64,000 nucleotides of DNA, from the NCBI RefSeq assembly GCF_001949145.1, contig NW_019091610.1, forward strand, positions 108,045-172,044, read 5' to 3'. A program made the translations under genes and the position numbers. The DNA comes from Acanthaster planci. Its lineage: Eukaryota > Echinodermata > Asteroidea > Valvatida > Acanthasteridae. This document shows, in pieces, positions 43,150 to 55,100 of the stretch. The notes under the pieces were generated by a model. That model had not been told where the DNA came from. It saw only the letters and a program-made list of their open reading frames with translations, and made no database searches. Positions within the stretch are counted from its first letter, which is position 1. Each line of letters starts with the position of its first letter.

Positions 43150-46100
43150 CTAGGGCAGGAAAAAACCACAAAGATGAGAGTTTCCGTCCTTCCAAAAAGC
43201 ACACAAGTATTCTGGAAAAAGTCAGAGCAATACTTTCAAACCACAATACTGCCCCAACTGATGAACCCTTTCAAAAATGTTTGCCACTTCAAAATCCCTT
43301 CCAACCCCCGGTTGGTTCCGAGGAACAATACAACCATACATTACGATGTCTTTTTGTGTGTTTGCCCATATAATGCATATTTCACACATGTTGATAGACT
43401 GTATTCACCTACTGTAAATAAAATATTCACCTATGTGATATATTCACCTGGGTGATATATTCACCTATGTGATATATTCACCTGTGTGATATATTCACCT
43501 GTGTGATATATTCACCTGTGTGATATATTCACCTGTGTGATATACTCACCTATGCGATATATTCACCTATGTGATATATTCACCTGGGTGATATATTCAC
43601 CTGTGCATGTCATTTTTACATAAATGTTCTCACCTGTGTAAAGCCAAGTTTTATCCGTCTCTGCTTGAAGGTCCGGGCAAACTGCTCCAGTTCCTCCAGG
43701 TCTGTGGATTCCTCAGCTTGCTGAATGGCTGAGGTCTTCTGAGCCTGGACAATCTGCAGCTGCTGCTGGGCAGTGATGGCTGGCGCCGTTGCCACGATCG
43801 TAGCACCGGACTGAATGCAGATGAACAGAAGGAAAAAAAGGAAATCGTCACCAACAGGTCACAGAAATTTGAATGGACAGTTTGTTCTACGATATTCACA
43901 CGCTTTCCCTTGTTCTACAAAATCAATAGATGGGGGGTGACTTTATATTTTCTCCAAGGTCACTGCAACCAAAATGGTTGCTACAAGGCTCATACACATC
44001 TCGTCAAATTTTTCTCCCAGTGCTATATTTCATAAGACAGGGTGGCAAAAATGTTGATTTTGCCAATGACCATGCACAGAAACAAAAAGCTCACTGTGCA
44101 CTGACCAGGCTCAGGATTACATTTTGCAACAATAATGGCAAAATTTTTTAGTAGTCTCAGCTCTACAATCACACCAAAATCAGCAACAAATCCTATTTCC
44201 TTTGGGACGCTACTCCCTTTTTACCTGTGTAGCTGATACGGTGGCCAGGGTAACGGCTGGCTGCTGCACTGCCTGGGCACCGATGAAGGTCTGACCCTGT
44301 ATCAAGTTCTGCTGTCCCTGGATCTGCAAGATGTTGAAGATTGGACCACCATAACGCAGCCATTCTTCGTGAAGTTATATGTGGTATTGCACAGACAAAC
44401 AAACATGTAGACAAAGTAGGTTGTCCTCATAAAGGACAAAATTACATGAATGCAGTTTTTCTTGTGGTGGGAGGATCTGTGTACAGGCCTTCATAAAGGT
44501 TACCGTGACATTTTAAAGAAGTTTGGCACTAGTTTTTTTTCTTTTACTGGTAGGAATATTGATGATTCACAAGAGTGCGCCTCCAAGAGTTTGTAACGCG
44601 ATGACCAATCACAATGCGCGAAATCTGTCGACCCTTTCCAAACGTGCATTGGGACGACAGATTACGCACATTGTGATTGGTCAGCGTATTGCAAACTCTT
44701 GGAGGCGCACTACTGTGAATCGCCCATAATACAGGGTATTAAAGAACACCGAAAAACACAAATACTGTCTAAAAAAAGGATGATTACAAAGCTTCTGTGG
44801 ATACCGTGACTCAGTAATTAACGATTTAAAGAAAGGTTGCGGAATCATTATGATTTAACATAGCCAACGCGGCTAAAGAGCAAAAGTTTCTTTTCGGAAT
44901 AATGACTGTTTCTTTAATGTTATTACATGTAAAGCCCATCTCTGGTAATCGGGCATATATTTGTAGAGGTCCTACATGTAGGCCGCATGATAGCTTAGTG
45001 ATGAAATGCTGCTGCCGAGTGTGGGTGTGTGTGTGTGTACCTGGGTAGGTGTACATATTAGGCCATGTCTGGAGCATGGGTTGTATTTTCAAATGGCACA
45101 TGAGATCAATGGAAGTGAAGACCAGAGAGACAGGTGTGTGCTTTGTGAGTGGAGGATGGTTGCCTTGACTACCAACATCCCAATCATTGCAAGCTTATTT
45201 AAAGTCTTTTTCCCCCAACCATAAAACAATGAAAAGTTAAACCACCTAGAGAAATCCGTCAACTAAAAGCATTCAGTCAGAAAACACCAACAACATGAGT
45301 TCAATTCCAATAAGATTGGATTACAAGAAGACTTGACTGGACCGTTGGTGTCAACAGGCAAGTTTGCTTGTACCGTAAGATCGTGAGCAGTGTTTTTTGA
45401 GGAAAGAAGGCACGGCCTGAAAATGCCTTGTTCCCTATTCTAGTGACTGGAGTGAACACTAAAACAACACTCATCCAAAGCTCTCTTAATGTCCCATACT
45501 TGGGCACTTTGCAAGCATGGGCCTCAATTGAAGGAGTTTTTGAGGATCATCCAATTTGGTGGGTATCATTTTCAGAAGCATACAAAGCACAACCGGGGGG
45601 GGGGGGTGGTTAACTTGGTACGGTTTGCACAGATTGCAAAATATGATGGCTATCAAATCTCTTTTTTTCTCGGGAGGGGGGGTGGTTAGAGACGTACATG
45701 TTTGTTTAAATGCTCTTGACGATAATTAAATAATGGACAACTCCCTACATACCGTTAACAATGTTCAAATTGTACGAAACACTAATAACAGAATACAAGT
45801 CCACAACGTACAGCACAGCATCAATGTATTAGCGGGTGTCTCATGCCAAAAATCCAACATTCCATGCAGGGTTACCATGGTTACAGTGCAAATAGTTAGA
45901 AAGGAATCACATCAGGTTAAAGAGCTTGGAGAACCTGTCATTACAGCTGCTTTGGAATCATGAACTAGGGTGTGTGAAAGAGTGATTCTTAAAATGGGAG
46001 ACTTTTGAGATGCCTGTTGGCGGCAAACACGTGAAATTGGACTACTATCGTTCAAACATGTTATTTTTGGCCACAAATGTGATACAAACAAGAGTGGACC

Positions 46101-49100
46101 GATCACATGGGGCCAAAAAGTGCAGCTGGGGCCAATTCCACAGAGCTGCTTCAGCACAAAATTTGCTGAAGTGGGAGAAAAGCTTGCTTGATAAATCAGG
46201 TAACCAGAGAAAACTCCATGTGACGTATACTGTTTTGGAATGGTACTTAGCTGTCTTTTGGTTAGCATGGCAATCAGATAGAGTTTGAGCTGGTGACCTT
46301 TGGGTTTTTTTTAAGCAAGGTTTTTTTCAAGCATTAGCAAATTTTGTGCTTAAGCAGCTCTGTGGAATTGGCCCCTGGCACATCTGCTGCCACTGGGCAC
46401 CTCAACGTCTCCCAGGAAAGGTTGATCATTTTTTCTTAAATCAAATTGTTACAAGAAACATGATTTTTTATTTGCATGGCCTAAAATTAATAAGAGTAAG
46501 GGGGGGAAGTGTGCCAACTGCTCCTTTCATCATATACTGAGGAAGCTCCCCTCCTTCCAGTAATGGAAGAAGCATTGTGGCACCAGTGCCTTTGACATTG
46601 GTTTGGACACTGCCTCTACCATTAATGTGGGAGGGGGGGAGACTCCCTACATACACACAGTAATCATGTGTCCAGTGTCACCTTAATTAGTTGAGGTTTC
46701 TCATGTTTCAATAGGTCTCGCTCAAATAGCGTCACTTCCTACAGATTGCCACATGCATCGTCAATTTAGATCAACACAAGGACGTGTATAGAAGATTTGC
46801 ACTGCACATGCTTGCGTCCAATAAGAGAGATCTATTCTGGGGCCTGGCTGCATAAAAGGCCGCTTCACTGATATTTTTTTTTACACAAAAACGAAAAAAA
46901 CTTTGCATTTTCTATACTGCATCAACGTGCAAATTTGCATCCACAATGTACATCTTATCTGCCACAAAATGGACTCCACTGCAGATCATTCCGCCCTCTT
47001 GTGTCCATGCAGAGACTCCGTGGTGAGAATGTGTCTAAAAGTTATGGCTGTGGCTGAAAAAACATGTGCATCTATGGACAGCCACCGCCTAGTGGCTCCA
47101 ACCACTTCTCATAGACATGTGTGTTATTCCTAGCCACAGTCGCTGGACTCAGACTCTGCATGCCATTCAAACTCTCTGACACCCTAGAAACATGCACTGT
47201 TATATACATGTACTGGTTTGATTTGAACACTCAGAATGAAAGGAACAGCTGAAACACACGGCCGGTGTTAAAGATGAAATATAATGAAAAGGAACAGCAA
47301 AAAGAATTGCACAAATCATTGTGGAGGGAACAACTTCAAAAGTACACAGTATGCTTCAGGATTGTTGTTGCTGTTTTGATCTGCATTTACGTGCAGTCAC
47401 TACAATTTCCCAGAGGTAAAGTCAAGGCCTTTTCTAAGCCTACAATTTCCCAGAGGTAAAGTCAAGGCCTTTTCTAAGCCTCTGAGCAAACCGCACTCAG
47501 TATAAGATGATACACGTATTATTAGAAATCAAGGTTTCCGGTAAATGGGCAAGGCTTCATCGGCCAAGTGTTTAGATTGAGGAGGCTAATGGAGATTCAC
47601 ACCCATTATGTGATGCAAGTGTACAAATTACATGTACTAGTATTGGGACTCGGACTTTGACTCGATTAGTTCTTTGGCAAAATACCGGGGAGGGGCCAAA
47701 CTATTTTGGCCCAACTTCAATCAATATAAAACAAAATTACACAACGCCGACCTCCTGTCTAAAACGCACATTTCAGTACACTCGGTGGACTTGCAAAAGA
47801 ACTTGAGAAAACCTCTGCAATTTTCCAGGTCTAGTCAGCAAAGCGTTAGTGGAAACATTCACCAGTCCAAGAGATTAATTCCACTCGGTGGATGTGAAGT
47901 TCCACTTTGATTTGGATCTACATGTACACATACTAATCCTGCCCCCTCCAAAAAAAGGAGGCAACTTTTGAAGTGGTTCCCAGAGAGTGAGGCCTACCAA
48001 GGAGGACTACGTAATTCGGTACCTGGGGCAGCAAGCTAGTTTGCGGCTGTGACAACAAGCCGGACTGCTGGTTGGCCTGCTGCTGGAGGAAAATCTGCTG
48101 CTGCACGTTTGGCGCCACCTAGAGGCCGGGGTAGGGCACGCACATACATGTATAGCACAGCACACAAGACACACGACGCCCGGGGCGAAACAGCAGGTCA
48201 CGATGCGACAAGCGACGGGTGTACAAAAACAGGCAAGGTGTTATATTAATACATGTACATGTAGGTGGAATGGTGAAAAGAAAGCGGCATGCAGGTTGTA
48301 ATGATCAACAGCAGTTTGACGTCAAACTTGGCACGATCGCTACTCAAAACCAGGGCTGTACTCGTACACGTAGTCAGGATCCCTTAAGATCGTCACAAGA
48401 GCAATGCTGAACCACCAGTATGAATTCAAGTCACAAGAGCATTCCTCCATTGTCGTTCACCCAGTTACTTGCCATTGGTCTCGTGCCCGGTCTTGAGATG
48501 GTCCTGACTACTGTACGCTAAAATGTACATGAATTTATACTCATTTTGACCCCTGTGCTTAATCTGACAGGTACATGTACATGTAGGGCTGATAGGCTAT
48601 TTGAAAATGTCTTAAACCCTGTCTTCTTTGAGTTTGTTTTTTACGAGCAATCAAAACAGATTCCACAGTTGGCCAAGTTAGACTGCTTATGCACATGTAC
48701 TGCCATAGGTAGGCATTGGTTTAGGTAGTCAGTTATGTCACGTCAAATGTACCATGTACCATCAAATTTCATATCTTGTAAATCTCATTTACATAGAATG
48801 TACAAGACACGTCACTTCATGGTGTGCCCAACATACTGTACGTCTACCGTAGCGCTACAAACTGCATATTTGCCTCATACTGATCTACCGTAGCGCTACA
48901 AACTGCATATTTGCCTCATCCTGATCTAAAAGTATACATCATAAGCACATAAAGAATTGATCTGTCAGCTGAATCTATTTCATGAAATTAATCATCATGA
49001 GAAGAAACCTGCAAATCGACTTCTAAATTAGTTGCACTGAGTTTTTTTTCTTTTCTTTTTTGGTGATTCCTGAATCAGCCAGTGTTATCAAAGGTTTTGG

Positions 49101-52100
49101 CTTGTATTTTCTCCACAGGGAGATCTCCCAGTGACAGGATCACTAATTCACTTCTGATTTTCTGAAAAGGTTTGGAGCTGAACTGAGACTTAATGAGGCA
49201 AAACTCTTTTAGTCCAATGTTAATCTTCTCTAATAAGTTAGATCGGTGAACAGGAAGAAGAAAAACTGCCTCGAAAGAATTGGGGATAAAGAAATTTGTC
49301 AAAAGCAATTTGTGATATGATCTGCGAAAACCTTTCACATGGTGAGCTTTGTCATTTGGGTGCGTATCAACTTCAAAGCAATACGGACACACCCTTGCCT
49401 TCAGATGTATTCCATTTATGATTCTAGGTTGTTTCGAATCACAAATGAAAGTTTTGAAAACAGGACAATGTCAAGTTGATATGCATCAACATGACAAAGC
49501 TCACCATGAGAAGAGTTTTCGTAGATCACATCCCCAACACAGACCTGCCAACCTAGCCGTATTCCTACCTGAGGTCAGGAATTACCAAGCAACAGATTAA
49601 AAAGGTATTTAAGTAAAGCCTTCACTTCATTTAAAATTTTAATCTACTGTGTGGTAATGCCTGACCTCAGGAAGGTACAATGTATACGGCATATTGGCAG
49701 GTCTGCAAGCATGTGTGTGTTCAACAAAAACACACTGAAAAGTAATTCAATTTGTTAATTTATTTAAAAGTTTTCAGAGGTTAGTACATCCTTTCGTTTT
49801 TCCTCATTCAGTTGTTGAAAAAAATATCTAACAGCTTGGCTTGTACAGTTTCAAGACCACTTTCATAGTTTTAGCATTGAAAGTCAGGTCCTAAAATGAC
49901 TGGCATGCAACTGTTTCAAGAACCTTCACTTTTCAGGATCGTTTGTTACAATGCACTCGCTGAGTTTGTCAGTAAAGCATGCAAATGCACACACTGCGCT
50001 CGGTCTACGTTATGATTAGTCTCCGCGCACTTCATTCTCCATTTGCAGAAACAGAAAAATCTTCCCTAGATCTACACTACGGAATTTCTAAATGGATGAG
50101 TGCTCAGAGCGCATGTGGTTTCTTGTTTTGAAACTCAAGCAGGGGCATGCAAAGGCCTGAGGAAGTCTGGGACATGTGAGCGCATTGAATCAGCAACCTG
50201 GACTTGGTACACGCACAGTACTCCTTAAAAAGTCAACCAAAAAACCCCCCAAGACAAGCCTGTTAATACTAAAGTGGCGTGGAAACCCTTGCATAATACA
50301 GTTACACCTGTACAAGCTTGTCTCTGGCGGTAAGTCTGCGCGGAAGATTGGTGTACAGGGCTTAAAGATCAATGCCACAGTTTGCTTCATATTAAAAACA
50401 AACACATGTACGCTGTACAGCACGACTGCTACATGCACGTACACCGTACTGATCAACTGGTAAAGAAAAACCTACATTTTGTCTTTTACTGTACAAATTC
50501 AAACCATGCACCAACGGATTCCCCATGCTATAAGAAAACCACTCTGACAAGTTCCATGGAAGAGTGAGCACTAAAACTTCTCAAACACTTCTCATCCACA
50601 TCTGGCAAGACACAGCGAGTTGATATTTCTGGGTTAACAGTACATGGCATGCCAAACACTGCTGGACACATTGCTGTTTAGTCTACAGCGTCTACAGCTT
50701 TTCACATGCTCACATGTGACCATACAGAAGCGTACCGTACATGTATGTGTACAGACCGGCAAATCGCTTCCAAACTGCATGCCTACCGGTATTCACCAGA
50801 TATAATGTACAAGGCCGGTTTGCACGAGGCGCAATAGCGAACATGGAAGCAAACTTGATGTGAAATCAAATATTCGTGCTGAGAATTCGCACAAGTACAA
50901 CACACTTCGACCCAAGCACATCTTACAGTGCAACTGTTTCCTGACATCAAATTTGCTTGGCTTTGGCATCGGCCTGAAGCACAGATTGGCCTTGATGTGC
51001 AACATTTGCAGGCCGACTGTGATCTGGACACTACAAGTCAGTGCCACAGTTGCAACTCGGGCTGCATCCGAATCTCTTGTCTAGAGCTAGGTCTAGGTCT
51101 TTGCTCCATTGGAAATGCGTGGAGACGCGTAGACAATAGACCTAGCTGTAGCTCTGGAAGCCCGTTTCGGACACGGCCTCAGTCTCAGTAAAAACCTGCT
51201 GAACCGAACCGAACACACTCTTGTTAATCAAACTCTTGCTTGGAAGCACATAATAAAGGAAGAAAAAAAAGAAAGGAAAAAAATACAATGCAGCTTTTGT
51301 TGATTGAACACAAGCAAGCAGACCAAAATGCAATGAAGAACAATGCCGAGGTGTGCTGCAACAGGAACCAAACCCATGCTGGTCTAGCCCAACGTGTTTT
51401 ACATGTAACATGAACCAAACCCATGCTGGTCTCGCCCAACGTGTTCATCCTAAGCCGACGCCCCTTCCCCTACCCAAGAAACCTATCAAAACGACAGTTC
51501 GCCGTCCACATACGTGTATCACAGAGGAAGGGTCATTCTATAAATTTGGGGTCCAATTTTTTCCCATCCCGGTTACATCTGGCATATGACTTTTTGATGT
51601 TTAGAGCTGATTGTTTAATTCCAAGATTGAATAAGTCCTGCAAATTTCACGTACCTGCCAAACAGATAAAAATAGTTTGAAATCAATTTCAGTGATACTC
51701 CCTTGTTAAATATGTCAGATGGTATACATGTCAGAAGTACGTAACGGGGACGGAAAAATTTCTCACTCTGGACCCCAAATTTAGAGAATGACCCAAATAC
51801 CACTCAGCATAGCTGACAAATTGAGTGTCACCAGCAGGTCATCAGTTCACGAGAGTGTAATGAGAACAACTTGGAATTCCCTACAACGTACCAACAAATC
51901 ATAAGTTTGGACAAACAATCCAACAACTCTAACTGAAATATTCTAGCTTTTAAGACTGCAAAAATTCTTTCACGGAAGTATGCCCTGCTGAATTTTCCAC
52001 AAGAAATCTGCATCACAAAACCTGTGCAAATTTTAAAAGTCTTTGCGGGGGCTTTTTCACCGTCAAAATCACTGAGGTGAGTTTGGACAAGCAATGCATG

Positions 52101-55100
52101 CATTTTATGTTGAACATGTTGAATCAGCAACAGGCAAACCGGGCTCCAGCGGGTTAAAGCCTTGTGTAATAGTATGAAATGAGGCGTAACATGGGGGTTG
52201 CCAATGGGCAATTGTAGGAGGATGAACCGGGCTCAGCTGGGTTAGGTTTGTAAAGGGTCATACTTCCCAAGAATGCAAATCAAAATTAAAAAAAAAGAAA
52301 AACAGGTTAAACTCGGTAAAGTTTTCAATCACGGATTTTTACATTTGATATTGACATTCATGCGAAGTATGAACCGGACCTAAGAAACTATGCAAACAAA
52401 TGAGGCGACAGTAGGTCTGCAAAGGATGAACTGGGCTCAACTGGGTTAGGCCGAGTGCAAACATATGCAACAAACAAGGCGACTTGTGGGTTGCCAACAG
52501 GTGACTGCTCACCTTCTTGGGTTGCAGAAGCACATATTGCGGCATGTTGGTCTGCTGCAACAGCAAGGTTTAATCAAGAAGAAAAATCCTAAAGCTACAT
52601 CCAAAACTGGGCACTCGTCTGTCTACCGCCACGGCAAAGGCCATCGGCTCATTGTTACCAGCATCCAAAGATGTACAGGCAAGAAAGTGCCCAGTCAGAG
52701 ACCTGTGTGATGCGGCAGCCATATTGTGTCCGACGTGCATACAGCAAGGCAAACAGGTGCCTACCGGCATTTTTACATCGTTGATACACGAAACGGTTGT
52801 GGCATGACACAGGTCAACTGCATATCCCTGCTGGTTGAGAAGCTGAAACCATCAAAGCAGACTTGAAACCTCTTGGATGAATGTTACAGGCATGCAACTT
52901 GGATTGTCACCAAAAAAGGAGGAAATTCCAATCTTTACAAAGACTTTGTACAGTACCGTTTTTTTTGGTTTTCAATGGCATGAGTGTGAAGTGAAAAACA
53001 AGGAAATCAGCTGATCCGAGGGAAAGTTCTATACCTCATTTAACTGCTTTAAGCACTGGCATTTATTAAAAAATACTGCATGTACTGTACATGTACAAAC
53101 TTGTACCTGACAAAATAAGACTTGGTTCTACCCAGTACTGGTGCTTCTTTAAAAAATGACAACAGAAAGACATTTCATTATTAATTTAAATATTTGTCCA
53201 TCATATCTAGAGTTTGAGTTGACTGCCTTTGACTGAATTCCAAACTTTTATTTTCATTGTGAATCTTATACTCACTTTGCTCAAGGATTTACATGTACGT
53301 AACAAATACTAACTCCAGCATTATCAGGTGAATTTATTCCATTCATTCAAATGAAATCAGCTGACACCTGTGGGACATGAACATGGGACCTCCTGGCTGC
53401 TACTCGAGCACCACTACCCACGTAAGCCATCCATTCCCCCACGCTCTGTGTGTAAATGCCCTATCCCTCAGCTGCGAAAACAGATACAGGTCCGAATGAG
53501 AGGAGGGCACACCAACGTCACCTCCACTGTGGGGGGGTCATGCTTGGGACACACTTCCACAGAGCTGCCGAGCATGTGAAATTGGCTATGCACGGGAAAC
53601 TTTCCGGTCACAACAGAATCCAGTCACAGCCAAAATGCCATAAAACGCATAGTGCCTGTGGCTGGTATTCTCCTGAAGTTGCCAAGGCAGTGAAGTTTTG
53701 GTTTGTGGGTCAGTGGAACTGATATTGTGCGCATCTAGACGAAAAATGGCAGCCTGCCATGCATGCCAGTTGCATGTAGGGCTTGATTGAGGGTATGCAT
53801 AATACCAGCGTGTGCATGTGATGTGCCCTCACTCCGATTTTTGTGAGTATGCTGCATTAGCGCCCTCTACAGTTCCCGTGCAGTGCTTAAAGACAGCAAG
53901 GTCTGCTATAAACGGAAGCCAAGCAACTTCAAACGGATCTCTGAAGTGTTTACAACAAGACTTTGTACTGACCTGGCCCGTTTGGAGGAACACGTACTGC
54001 TGCATGGGGTTCTGCTGCTGTAGTTGCTGCAGCTGCTGCAGGTCGGTGGTGCTGATCTGCTGCAGCGAGGTGCCCGGTACCACATTCTGGGTGCTTATCT
54101 GGAAAATTTGCCAGCGGAGGAATGCGTTTGATTTGAAAATGAGTCGGAAATAGAAGACTACATGTCAGTACCTTGTGAAATTAGCAAACATTAAAATGTG
54201 CAGCATGCAATCAAAACAAGGGAAGAACAGACAAGGTTTGAGCTCTGTAAGTTCCAACAATTGAACGGGCGGTGACAGCCAAGCGCGGCTGCGGTCAGGT
54301 GGTGAGGACAGAGATACCAGTAGTAGTCTGCTCCTAGACTCTGGAACGAGCTTCCAAGATTCGTTCGTCTGTCCCCTTCTTTGGAGGTTTTCAAGAAACA
54401 TCTCAAAACTCTACTTTTCGTTTCGTTATTGATGTCAAGCGCTGTAAAACAACTTATAGTTCGTAAGAACGCTATACAAATGTAATTATTTCATTGCATC
54501 GTACTGTAAGGGGAACACTCAGAAAACAGATACAGGAAAAGGTGACTCTTGACCCACAAAGATAAATGTCACTGAAAAACTACTTCATTATCCCTCTGTG
54601 GCAAGGTCACATCAGTGTTAGTTCAATACAATCTTGCTACACCCCTTCACATGGGCACTAGGAACTGCACCACTCTTTGACTACTAACCCTAGCCCCTTA
54701 GGGTGCGTGTGAAATCATACTGAAATGGGAGGATCTGGGATTGTTAGGAATCTATCACATGCATGTACAGAGTATAATGCAAACTCAAGTTTGTTATAAA
54801 AATTTAACCTTTGCACTTGTGTTTATGTTAAGCGTGGACCAGTAGCTAGGTATTTTCACACAAGCCTGAGGTGGAAACGCTGTAAAAAGGACAAGTCCAT
54901 CACAAATCATCCTGTCTCCAAGTCTATCCGCCCCGAGCTGAAGTGCACCCCCAATGGGCAAAGAACTTAAGACAGGTGATTACGAGTGGGTTCTTGCACG
55001 CGTTCTGCGTGTACGCAAAGACAATACAAGTCGGCATAATGTAGTTACGCGTACTCAGCGTGCTCTGCGTCAAACGCGCATATACTTTCGCGCCTCATGG

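Noticed and set aside
43402-43605. CRISPR-like regular array
   Set aside because: Units are contiguous 17-mers without unique spacers, in an intron of an animal gene.
49075-49392. 105-residue minus-strand open frame in a POU2F intron
   Set aside because: It overlaps an inverted repeat, has no recognisable domain and no fitting splice sites; possibly a transposon relic but not supportable.
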